Shown here in pieces: positions 28,055 through 36,015 of a stretch of 64,000 nt of DNA (the stretch's first letter is position 1; each line of letters starts with the position of its first letter). The translations under genes and the position numbers were made by a program. This DNA is from Rikenella microfusus DSM 15922 (GTDB lineage Bacteria; Bacteroidota; Bacteroidia; Bacteroidales; Rikenellaceae). The stretch is taken from positions 1,116,001-1,180,000 of the forward strand of contig NZ_KE386488.1 of NCBI RefSeq assembly GCF_000427365.1. The letters run 5' to 3'. Under the pieces are notes generated by a model that had not been told where the DNA came from, did no database searches, and was given only the letters and a program-made list of their open reading frames with translations.

Positions 28055-28597
28055 TTAGTCGAGTTTGTCCATCTCCTGATCGAAGATCTTTTGAAACTCG
28101 GCCTGATTGATCTTGGTATTCTCTTTCATCTGCTTCGAAATGCCGCGCCGCAGGGCCTCTTTGGGCATCTCGATAGCGATCCAGTAGGTGTACCTGCCAT
28201 CTTTGGTGGCGAAGAGTTTTTCGTCGATAACAGTCACCTCGCCGATCAACTGTTTAACAGCTTCGCGAGACTGCTGTTGGAAGGTGCTGGCGTCTTCGAT
28301 CCCCTCGGAGGTGTTCATCTGGTTGATGTACTGGTCGGTGACGGCTTTCACGGTGGCGTCGAGATTGCCGGCCAAAACCACTTTGGCGTTGTGCAGGGCC
28401 ATTTTCTTGGCGGTGGACTGGTTGGTGCTGGTGCCGCTCTCGAAGGCGCGGAAATATTTCTTGTCCGTTTCGTATTTACTCCCTTTGAAAGGCAGTTTCA
28501 CCTCTTTTTGTTTGTTTTTGTTTCCGGCCTGAGCCGCGGGCTGAACGGCAGCAGTAATGACCAACAAGAGTGAGAGAATGGTAAAAAGTTTTTTCAT
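28055..28597 (-). CDS. Exported LPP20-like protein (180 aa)
   Basis: An N-terminal signal peptide (to AAQAG) is followed by a lysine-rich segment and a domain of the LPP20/YajI-like type: KKYFRAFESGTSTNQSTAKK, MALHNAKVVLAGNLDATVKAV, and LFATKDGRYTYWIAIEMPKE. This alternating helix and strand pattern is known from Helicobacter LPP20 and similar envelope proteins. It shares its helical module with the DUF4384 protein next to it, suggesting the two have related folds or interact. The C-terminus is a coiled, acidic helix. Confidence 0.75.
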   Translation of the reverse strand: MKKLFTILSLLLVITAAVQPAAQAGNKNKQKEVKLPFKGSKYETDKKYFRAFESGTSTNQSTAKKMALHNAKVVLAGNLDATVKAVTDQYINQMNTSEGIEDASTFQQQSREAVKQLIGEVTVIDEKLFATKDGRYTYWIAIEMPKEALRRGISKQMKENTKINQAEFQKIFDQEMDKLD

Positions 28598-28625
28598 CGG
28601 ATTGTTTTTTAGTGATTTGTGAGTA

Positions 28626-28904
28626 TTATTTGAGTATTCCCAAGAGTCCTCCGAGGGCGATCAGGATGCCGGAGATGACATTTCCGAGTACGACGCAGAC
28701 GATGCCGAGAATCAGGTTCAGGACACCGCATAGTTTCGGTGCGAGCAGCCCTTGCAGGATGCCGAGCACGAGGCAGACTCCCGAAAGCGTGGTGGCAATA
28801 GCTCCGGCTCCGCCGACAACAGGATTGAACAACAGGAAACCTCCCGCGGTTTGCGCCAACCCGCCGATCAGGCCGAAGACGGCGCCCAAAATAACCAGTA
28901 ACAT
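28626..28904 (-). CDS. Small glycine-rich membrane protein (92 aa)
   Basis: Almost the whole length is hydrophobic and glycine-rich, with about three membrane segments (residues 2-30, 34-52 and 60-90) and few charged residues. It lies between the LPP20-like gene and an exported protein gene in the same direction, with short gaps, and is therefore probably translated. I do not recognise a family. It could form an inner-membrane anchor for the cluster, or be a simple membrane-perturbing peptide; neither is supported further. Confidence 0.6.
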   Translation of the reverse strand: MLLVILGAVFGLIGGLAQTAGGFLLFNPVVGGAGAIATTLSGVCLVLGILQGLLAPKLCGVLNLILGIVCVVLGNVISGILIALGGLLGILK

Positions 28905-28918
28905 GATAATAAAAGGTG

Positions 28919-29707
28919 TTAATCGTAATAAGCAATCTCACGAATAATCATCGTGGACTCTTTGTTTGCCTGGGTATGAGAAGTCTGGGCATTGTACCCC
29001 AATCCACCCTTAGAGACAACGGCTTTTGTCCAGTTACCCTGTTTGTCAAACTCCAAGTATTTCCATTCTTCAGCCATCGTACCTCCACCGTTGAAGCCAT
29101 TCATCTTCGAGACGATCTGTAACGGTAATCCCTGACTGTTATATGTGTACGTGGAAGATATTTCCATGATACATGTTGGTCCCATATAGCCTTTTATGGT
29201 TTTGCGGATCAATCGTCCCGCCGGATTACATGTGTACCCCTCTTCGGCAAAAAGGACACCGTCGGAGTAGGTCTTGATCGACGCCAATCGCCCTTGAGCA
29301 TCATAGCTGTACTTGGCCACACTGCTCTCTACATTATTTTTCAGGGTGGTTTGCGTTAGTATCTGTCCCCGGTCCCCAACGGTGTATTCGTAGCGTTCGA
29401 TAGGAGTACCATCGACGACTTTTTGAGTGCGGAGATTTTGCCCGTCGTAATAGTAAGCGCCGGCTTTGTCCCGAACAATCATTCCGAATTCATTGAATCT
29501 AACTGTTTTACGCTCTTTCTCGATTTCGCTGGTCGGAGATTCGTTGTACATATTGTACGTGCGAGCCGTGATTACGGAGACTTTGCCTTTCAGAGGCATC
29601 GGATGCCCACTCTCTTCATAGCGTTGCCAGTCATTTGGCCGCTGGGCTGTGGCCGTAAGGGTCTGCAAGGATACGCCCAAAAGGGCAAGCGTGTAAAGTG
29701 TTTTCAT
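28919..29707 (-). CDS. Exported YD-repeat-like protein (262 aa)
   Basis: A signal peptide (to LTATAQ) is followed by repeats of the pattern found in short RHS/YD proteins: VRFNEFGMIVRDKAGAYYYD, RYEYTVGDRGQILTQT, KYSYDAQGRLASIKTYSDG, TYTYNSQGLPLQIV and KYLEFDKQGNWTKAV. The units are strand pairs with a conserved G. No toxin tip or RHS core is present, so a secreted toxin is unlikely at this length. The last residues (ESTMIIREIAYYD) are typical of small exported Bacteroidota proteins with this repeat. Function unknown. Confidence 0.7.
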   Translation of the reverse strand: MKTLYTLALLGVSLQTLTATAQRPNDWQRYEESGHPMPLKGKVSVITARTYNMYNESPTSEIEKERKTVRFNEFGMIVRDKAGAYYYDGQNLRTQKVVDGTPIERYEYTVGDRGQILTQTTLKNNVESSVAKYSYDAQGRLASIKTYSDGVLFAEEGYTCNPAGRLIRKTIKGYMGPTCIMEISSTYTYNSQGLPLQIVSKMNGFNGGGTMAEEWKYLEFDKQGNWTKAVVSKGGLGYNAQTSHTQANKESTMIIREIAYYD

Positions 29708-29730
29708 AGTATCAGTAATCGTTAGGTTTG

Positions 29731-30312
29731 TTAGTCTTCGTTCATCGGCATGCCATCATCAGCAGTAGCAGCGCCGAGGTTTACGCGAGCATACTTACGT
29801 TCGTTAAAATGCAAGTCGTCATCTTCGGCTAATAGCAGGGTGTAATTTCGACCAAAATGGACATCGAAGACTACTTGTCCGGTCACTTCCATTTCAGGTG
29901 AAAGCTCGTAGGCCTTAAAATTGCTGTGGGTTGTTTTATATTCATTTCCGTTATTATCTTTCAGTTTAAATAAAGTGGAAGAAACATTTTGTGTTTTTCC
30001 ACTCCGGTTATATACCGTTATGTCAACCACTAAAAAGACACCCAGTGGACGTTCGGTGTCAAACCAGCCTGTACTGATCGATTCCCGGTATGAGATGTCG
30101 TGTACTTGGTACAGATAGTTGCCGAATTGAAAAGCCTCCCCCATCCGAAATGTTTTCGGGGGCTCCTCTCGAGGTGCAGGACGAGACGATTTGTGATAAG
30201 AAGAAGATGATGTACTCTCCGATCTCGATCCTGAGCTGCTGCACTGGGATTCGATAATCGAGATCATCAGCAAAATACCTAATCCCCAGCCGACAATATT
30301 CCAAGATTTCAT
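29731..30312 (-). CDS. Membrane-anchored DUF4352-like protein (193 aa), first gene of the leftward cluster
   Basis: I chose the ATG at 30312, which gives an N-terminal membrane segment (WNIVGWGLGILLMISII) followed by a Ser-rich linker; the cysteine in ESQCSSS might be lipidated. The domain after residue 55 has the immunoglobulin-like DUF4352 pattern (YLYQVHDISYRESI, GVFLVVDITVYNRSGKTQNV, FKLKDNNGNEYKT, GQVVFDV). Such domains are generally extracytoplasmic. An upstream extension to 30441 is open but contains no signal. It probably is the promoter-proximal gene of the leftward operon. Confidence 0.7.
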   Translation of the reverse strand: MKSWNIVGWGLGILLMISIIESQCSSSGSRSESTSSSSYHKSSRPAPREEPPKTFRMGEAFQFGNYLYQVHDISYRESISTGWFDTERPLGVFLVVDITVYNRSGKTQNVSSTLFKLKDNNGNEYKTTHSNFKAYELSPEMEVTGQVVFDVHFGRNYTLLLAEDDDLHFNERKYARVNLGAATADDGMPMNED

Positions 30313-30738
30313 AGCGACACACATGTTGTATGTGTCCGGTCGGTACCACCCGGAACGGGTGTGTAAAAAAGAGAGTGGTTGAAAAAGAAGAAGGCGTGGT
30401 ACCGTTGTCAGAATTCCCGAGTAACAGGTACGACCAAGCACCTAAAGCCTAAGGAATACAAAACAACAGCCCACACCTTGCGATGCAGACTCGTTGCTCT
30501 GTGGTCTCTTTTGGCTTTGAGTGTTTAGAATTTGGTCGTTTCGTTACTCAAAGAGAGCCGAGCAAGCGTCTTCTCTATATTTTCAGCGTAAATATAGCGT
30601 TTTTTCCGCAATCGCAAATATGCAGGCTGTTGAACAGTGGTACAAAGAAAACATTTTGAGCAAATATATCCTGCAAGAAAATTAGTCCAAAACGGTCCAT
30701 AAACCCGGTAGTCGGAAAATGATTCTATCTTTGTATGG
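30313..30738. promoter_or_regulatory. Divergent intergenic region between envelope operon and regulator-kinase pair
   Basis: About 425 bases without a convincing gene. On the right side TATCTTTG (30726-30733) matches the Bacteroidota -7 consensus TAnnTTTG and lies only 5 bases before the ATG of the DNA-binding protein gene, so that transcript may have almost no leader. Leftward promoters for the envelope operon should also lie here. The region is the natural binding place for the HTH protein encoded next to it, which is an inference. Confidence 0.5.
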
Positions 30739-31296
30739 ATGAGAATAGTCATTCCCAGCGATATAGAACGTCTGCGGCAGGCTATCGAAAATCACGTTGG
30801 CCGCCGGTTGCAGTCGCCGACGGATTTCGATTGGTGCTCGTTGCGGATTGCCGAACAGACAGGTGAACGCATCAGCCCGACGACCCTCAAACGACTGTGG
30901 GGTTATCTGAACGAGGGGCACGCACCGCGTCTCTCGACGCTTTCGTCTCTGGCGCGGTTCCTGGGGACGTGCGACTGGGAGGATTGGCTCCGAAAGGAGG
31001 ACTCCGGATTTATCGTCGAACAAACTTTTACTGCCGCAGAGTTGGTTGCAGGCGATCGGCTTGAACTGACTTGGCGGCCTGACCGGTGGTGTGTCATCGA
31101 ATATCGGGGCTGCGAGAATTTTGTGGTCCGGGATATTCGCCATGCCAAGCTGCCCGTCGGCGCGCGGTTTCGGGCGACACTCTTTACCGCCGGCCATCCG
31201 CTTTACCTCAGCGGGACATTACCTGCGGGCGAGCCTTTTACCTACATTGCCGGGCGCAGTCAAGGGCTCTCCTCGGTGCAAATCATCACAGTATGA
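30739..31296 (+). CDS. Probable DNA-binding regulator coupled to the kinase (185 aa)
   Basis: The N-terminal half is helical and has a repressor-like helix arrangement (CSLRIAEQTGERISPTTLKRLWGYL, then APRLSTLSSLARFLG). This is the pattern of a small Bacteroidota protein family usually annotated as hypothetical and found next to kinases or signalling genes. The C-terminal half is a beta-rich domain (RLELTWRPDRWCVIEYRG, ARFRATLFTAGHPLYLSG). The stop overlaps the kinase start by four bases (ATGA), so translation is coupled. It could sense a ligand with the beta domain and control the divergent operon; this is inferred. Confidence 0.65.
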   Translation: MRIVIPSDIERLRQAIENHVGRRLQSPTDFDWCSLRIAEQTGERISPTTLKRLWGYLNEGHAPRLSTLSSLARFLGTCDWEDWLRKEDSGFIVEQTFTAAELVAGDRLELTWRPDRWCVIEYRGCENFVVRDIRHAKLPVGARFRATLFTAGHPLYLSGTLPAGEPFTYIAGRSQGLSSVQIITV

Positions 31297-32411
31297 CTAC
31301 TCTGGTGACCGATTCGGATATGATCCCCGGGGATATGCGGGGGCAGTTCCCCTCGGGGGATTTTTCCGAGATATTCCCTCTGTCCGAGTTCGAAACACCG
31401 GCGGGGATCTACCGGTTTTACAAGGCATTGCGCTATGGGCGTTGGCATTTGCTCAAGGCTCTGCGAACGGACTTGGCCGCCGATCCTTTTTATCGGCAAC
31501 TGCTGTTCAAGGAGTTCGAGATCGGCTACCGGCTCCAGCATCCGAACATCATTCAGACGCTGGGGCTGGAGCAGGTGCCGGAGGTGGGGCAGGCTATCGT
31601 GCTGGAGTATATCGACAGTCAAACGTTGCGCGAAGGGCTGGATGACAGGAAACTCTCCCGGAATCAAGCGGTGCAGATACTGCGCCAGCTCTGCGCGGCA
31701 CTGGAGTGCCTCCACGCACAACAGATCATCCACCGGGACCTCAAGCCGGAGAATATTCTTCTGACCCGTAACGGCGGTCAGGTAAAGGTGATCGACTTCA
31801 GCCTGGCGGATGCGGGTTCGTATGCCGTGTTGAAGGGGGCGGCGGGGACGCGTCATTATGCGGCGCCGGAACAGCAAGTGGCCGATGGGGCGATCGATAA
31901 TCGTGCGGACATCTATGCGCTGGGGCGAATTATGGAGGATTTCCGGGCTGTGGGGTTAGCTTCGCCTGCGGTGCGTCGGCTTGCCCGCCGGTGCACGGCG
32001 CCGGACCGCTCAAAGCGTCCGGCGAGTGCCCAATGGGTCGATGCGAGACTGGAACGTCGCAACAAAAGATGGACTGGATGGGTCGGTTTTGCAGGACTCG
32101 CACTATTTTTGAGCGGTCTCTTGTTTATGGGGCCGTTGGGTAAAGATCCGGTAGCGACCCGCGATACGATCGTCAGGCTGGATACGCTCCGCAGATTGGA
32201 TACGGTGTTGCTGGTCCGGCAGGATACACTGTATCGGATTCGACGTGACACGGTTATCTCAGACTGGTACATCCAGGAGATCGACCGACGGGTAAATGAG
32301 CGGCTCGACCGGCTGAAGAGTGATATGCGTCACGAGATGTGGGATCGCTATGAGAATCCGAACCGACAGTCTGTGGGCAATAAATTATACGAAGAATCAG
32401 GACTGTTATGA
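31293..32411 (+). CDS. Transmembrane serine/threonine protein kinase
   Basis: At 372 aa from the ATG at 31293, which overlaps the previous stop. Kinase motifs: VAIK-type Lys K55 (LLKALR), Glu in the following helix, catalytic loop HRDLKPEN (D149, N154), and activation segment ending in APEQQ. The usual DFG is DFS (D168-F169-S170), and the glycine-rich loop is degenerate. A single membrane helix at about 268-287 is followed by a charged C-terminal tail with repeats (RLDTLRRLDTVLLVRQDTL) predicted to lie outside. Topology is therefore a cytoplasmic kinase with an extracytoplasmic sensor tail. The long upstream open frame is not part of it. Confidence 0.88.
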   Translation: MTTLVTDSDMIPGDMRGQFPSGDFSEIFPLSEFETPAGIYRFYKALRYGRWHLLKALRTDLAADPFYRQLLFKEFEIGYRLQHPNIIQTLGLEQVPEVGQAIVLEYIDSQTLREGLDDRKLSRNQAVQILRQLCAALECLHAQQIIHRDLKPENILLTRNGGQVKVIDFSLADAGSYAVLKGAAGTRHYAAPEQQVADGAIDNRADIYALGRIMEDFRAVGLASPAVRRLARRCTAPDRSKRPASAQWVDARLERRNKRWTGWVGFAGLALFLSGLLFMGPLGKDPVATRDTIVRLDTLRRLDTVLLVRQDTLYRIRRDTVISDWYIQEIDRRVNERLDRLKSDMRHEMWDRYENPNRQSVGNKLYEESGLL

Positions 32412-32571
32412 ACTTTATGAGTTTGAATGTTTAATTTTTAAGCCTCCGATTCTGCTTGCGGTTTAAAAATCAGGAATCTTTTGTGCTTATAATTTACGAT
32501 ATTTGTTATATTGTTTTCCGATTGAGACTAATATTTCGAAAAACGTAGAGCCTGTCAATCTACAACACTCT
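32412..32571. promoter_or_regulatory. Gap between kinase and helicase gene
   Basis: AT-rich, 160 bases. TACGATATTTG (around 32497-32507) includes ATATTTG, which resembles a Bacteroidota -7 box and would suit the helicase gene starting at 32572. A stem of GCCTCCGATTCTGC type near 32440 may be a weak terminator for the kinase transcript. Neither is certain. Confidence 0.35.
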
Positions 32572-35500
32572 ATGAATAATACACTTATCGACAATTCCGA
32601 GCAAAAATTCATGATGGTCGATACATTGAAAAAGTGTATCGCCGATCCGGAATGTACGACCATCAAAATTGCCACCGGATATTGGGATATCCCGGGGATG
32701 ACACTGGTATTCGATGAGCTGAAAAGTTTTTTGGAACGAGACGGCACCTCGGTGCAATTACTGATCGGGAGCGATCCAATCGTACGAGCCTATCAATTGC
32801 AGCACCCCCGGACGCATGATGCTCGTTTCCCCCAAGATTTCATTCGGCGAGATATCGGAGAACTGCAAGTGGCCGAAGAGTATGTCGCTGTCGTAAAACT
32901 ACTGATCCGATACTGTACCGACGACAAAGAGAGTCCGAAATTTCATATTCGGATCTACCGACAGGACGAGACGGGAGATGCCCGCTTCCTTCATGCTAAA
33001 TGTTACATATTCAGAAGTCAGCATAAAAGCATCGGCATTATCGGCAGCAGCAATTTCACGAAACAAGGGTTGGAAGGCAATGCCGAGCTGAATTATCTCG
33101 AGACCGACGGTGCCATCGTCACGGCACGCCCTCAGGAGGGAAATGCAAGCAAAGGGCATCTTTGTTGGTTCGATCATCTGTGGGCACAATCCGTCGACTG
33201 GAACTTCGAATTTCGGGAAGAGATATTAAAGCCCAGCCCTATCGGTCGAGCCGGATGGGAAGCCATTCGCGTCGAACAAAGCGTCCTCACCCCCTATGAA
33301 CTCTACATCAAATACCTGCAAGTTCAGTTCGGCGACATTGCCGACCCGTCGACCGACGCTCTATTAAAATCTTATTTACCAGACGGATACGATGCCCTGG
33401 AGTACCAATTGGATGCCGTCAAACAATGTTTCTTCATCATGAAGCAACACGGGGGTTTCATTCTGGCAGACGTTGTCGGTTTGGGAAAAACCGTTGTCGG
33501 AATCCTGATCGTCCGTAAATTCTTAGCCGAGGCCACCGCGATGAATCGAGGACGAAAAGTGTTGATTGTCACACCGCCTGCCGTCAAAAGCACCTGGCAA
33601 CAGACGATCGAGACTTTCGATAAAGAAGCTCCCGAACGCATCGCAGACTATGTGGATTTTATAACGACCGGTAGTATCGAGACATTAATACCGAATAACG
33701 AAGAGACAAATACTACCCTCCCGGAAGATGTAGCCGATGAATTTGAAGCCCCCTTGCCATACGAGCCCTACGGTTTGATTTTGGTCGATGAGAGCCACAA
33801 CTTCCGGAATAGCGATACGAAAAAATATCAGGATCTGAATCATCTGATCGGCGTTATTCAGATTCGAACCGGGCGAGTACCTTATGTCGGGTTATTGTCG
33901 GCAACCCCTCAGAACAACTCGCCGCAAGACATAAGAAACCAGATTTATCTCTTTCAGCGAGAACCGAATCACAGCACCCTGCCCAATATTCCCGGGGGTC
34001 GATTGGATTCGTTCTTTGCCGAGCAACAACGACAATTCCAGGCCAACCGTCCGATCAGCAACACACCCGTCGGACAAGCCGCTTTACAGCAGGTGGCTCG
34101 AAATATCCGGATCAATGTACTCAACGATTTAGTCATTCGCCGCACACGCCGAGACATCGCGGCGCACTATGGCGAAGATAGTAAAAAGCTGAAGTTCCCG
34201 ACGGTCAAAGGGCCCTATAAACTCGAATATCGGATGGATGCCTCGTTATGTCGACTTTTTGCCGAAACGATGAACGCCATTTTACCCGATAACAATCGCA
34301 TTCAGGATCCGAAAGATTGTTTAGGCTTTTATCGCTATGCCGCTATTATGTTTTTTAAATCCGAAGAACATAAGAAGCTGTACGAAAAACGGAACCTGAC
34401 GGTCGAGACCATTTCGAAACGACTGGCCCGGATCATGCAAATCCTGTTGGTCAAACGACTCGAAAGCAGTTTCACGGCTTTCAGACGTTCGCTACATAAT
34501 CTACAACGGTATACGCAGAATATGATCGACATGCTCGAGGCCGACTGTGTATTCATCTGTCCGGATATCGATGTCAATGCTGAGTTCGCCAAAGCTCCGG
34601 ACTTCGAAACGGCCTGTCGGAACATTCGCACAAAGATCGCTCAAAAGAAGGGGAAAAGTCGACAATTCAGACGCTCCGACCTGCACGAGGAATATTTCAG
34701 CCTGCTGCTGCAAGATAAAAAACGGATCGACCGACTGTGCGCCCTGTGGGACCGCAACGACTTCGACCCCAAATTAGATGCCTTTAAGGAGCACCTGCAA
34801 TCCGAATTGTTCAATCCCCGGATCAATAATCCCGGCGGATACGACCGGCCCAAACTGGTCATCTTTACCGAAGCGCTGGATACACTCGACTCCTTGGCCC
34901 GACACATCGAGAGCAAAGGTTATCGGGTGCTGAAAGTTTCGGCGGCCAACCGCGACGAGTTACAACAGGAGATCAAAGCCAATTTCGATGCGAATGCCAC
35001 CGTTCGACGCGACGACTACGATGTCATCGTCACCACCGAAGTGCTTGCCGAGGGAGTCAATCTGCATCGGGCGAATGTCATTCTCAACTACGACACTCCG
35101 TGGAACGCCACGCGACTGATGCAACGGATCGGACGGGTTAATCGAATCGGATCGAAAGAAGAATTTGTCCACGTCTTCAATTTCTATCCGACGGTACAAG
35201 GTAATGAACAGATCCGGCTGATCGAAAATGCCTATGCCAAGTTACAGGCCTTCCACACCATGTTCGGCGAAGACAATCGTGTATTTAGCGAACTGGAACA
35301 ACTCTCGGAGGCCGACTTCAACAACCTGATGGAAGACGAAGAGTCGCCGTTCAGTACGTATATCGCCGATCTGAAAACATTCCAAAAAGACCATCCGGAA
35401 CGCTATAAGGAACTCATGGACTTGGAATTCCGGGAACTCGGAGGACAAATCCGAGGACAACAGGACGGAGTGGGTTGGGTGGCTGTGAAGACCGAACAAC

Positions 35501-35991
35501 GCGGCCTGTTGAATATCAAAATTCCACCCTCCGGAAAACCGGAAACAGTTTCTTCTCTGGATTTTATGGCCTGCCTGCGCTGTCCTGACGATGCTGTATT
35601 CGAAGCACCTGTTGCACAGGATAATTTCTCCCGGTTGAAACAAGCGGCCATCACGCATTACAACCTGCATGTCACCCGGATGCTGTCGTCACACGACGCA
35701 ACCAAACAGATGACGATGGCACTGGGGATTATCCAGCAAATCAACAAGCAACTGACGACACAATCGGCCCGAAAAGCATTGCAGGCCGCCAGATATGCCG
35801 TTGAACACGGTAATACGACCGTCATGAAAGTACTGTTGCAGTACGATAAAACCTACAATAGCGGACAAGGATCTTTGTTCGGTGCCGATTTTGAGATCGA
35901 TACCTGGATAGAATCGGCTTTCGGATCCATCGCCGAACAGACGGTCAAACAATACGGAAAGCCATACGTAGCCCTGTTTGAAATACAGTAA
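32572..35991 (+). CDS. PLD-nuclease/superfamily 2 helicase fusion protein
   Basis: Large protein of 1139 aa. Residues about 1-230 form a phospholipase-D-like nuclease domain with H141-A-K143 and, 15 residues later, G158-S-S-N161. The helicase core follows: Walker A GLGKT (K306), DESH box (D406-H409), motif III SATPQNN, and a C-terminal helicase half ending TTEVLAEGVNLHRANVILNYD and RLMQRIGRVNRIGS. This order (PLD plus SNF2-like helicase) is known from restriction-related and defence helicases. The next gene is an Eco57I-type methylase, 24 bases away, so together they form a restriction-like module in which the helicase-nuclease would do translocation and cutting. The upstream ATG at 32503 adds a short unlikely leader. 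Confidence 0.88.
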   Translation: MNNTLIDNSEQKFMMVDTLKKCIADPECTTIKIATGYWDIPGMTLVFDELKSFLERDGTSVQLLIGSDPIVRAYQLQHPRTHDARFPQDFIRRDIGELQVAEEYVAVVKLLIRYCTDDKESPKFHIRIYRQDETGDARFLHAKCYIFRSQHKSIGIIGSSNFTKQGLEGNAELNYLETDGAIVTARPQEGNASKGHLCWFDHLWAQSVDWNFEFREEILKPSPIGRAGWEAIRVEQSVLTPYELYIKYLQVQFGDIADPSTDALLKSYLPDGYDALEYQLDAVKQCFFIMKQHGGFILADVVGLGKTVVGILIVRKFLAEATAMNRGRKVLIVTPPAVKSTWQQTIETFDKEAPERIADYVDFITTGSIETLIPNNEETNTTLPEDVADEFEAPLPYEPYGLILVDESHNFRNSDTKKYQDLNHLIGVIQIRTGRVPYVGLLSATPQNNSPQDIRNQIYLFQREPNHSTLPNIPGGRLDSFFAEQQRQFQANRPISNTPVGQAALQQVARNIRINVLNDLVIRRTRRDIAAHYGEDSKKLKFPTVKGPYKLEYRMDASLCRLFAETMNAILPDNNRIQDPKDCLGFYRYAAIMFFKSEEHKKLYEKRNLTVETISKRLARIMQILLVKRLESSFTAFRRSLHNLQRYTQNMIDMLEADCVFICPDIDVNAEFAKAPDFETACRNIRTKIAQKKGKSRQFRRSDLHEEYFSLLLQDKKRIDRLCALWDRNDFDPKLDAFKEHLQSELFNPRINNPGGYDRPKLVIFTEALDTLDSLARHIESKGYRVLKVSAANRDELQQEIKANFDANATVRRDDYDVIVTTEVLAEGVNLHRANVILNYDTPWNATRLMQRIGRVNRIGSKEEFVHVFNFYPTVQGNEQIRLIENAYAKLQAFHTMFGEDNRVFSELEQLSEADFNNLMEDEESPFSTYIADLKTFQKDHPERYKELMDLEFRELGGQIRGQQDGVGWVAVKTEQRGLLNIKIPPSGKPETVSSLDFMACLRCPDDAVFEAPVAQDNFSRLKQAAITHYNLHVTRMLSSHDATKQMTMALGIIQQINKQLTTQSARKALQAARYAVEHGNTTVMKVLLQYDKTYNSGQGSLFGADFEIDTWIESAFGSIAEQTVKQYGKPYVALFEIQ

Positions 35992-36015
35992 GTACGACCA
36001 TAACCAACCGCAGCC

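Noticed and set aside
31086-31292. Upstream extension of the kinase frame
   Set aside because: The extension overlaps the preceding regulator gene in another frame; the ATGA overlap at 31293 is a normal coupling signal, and the kinase domain begins after it.
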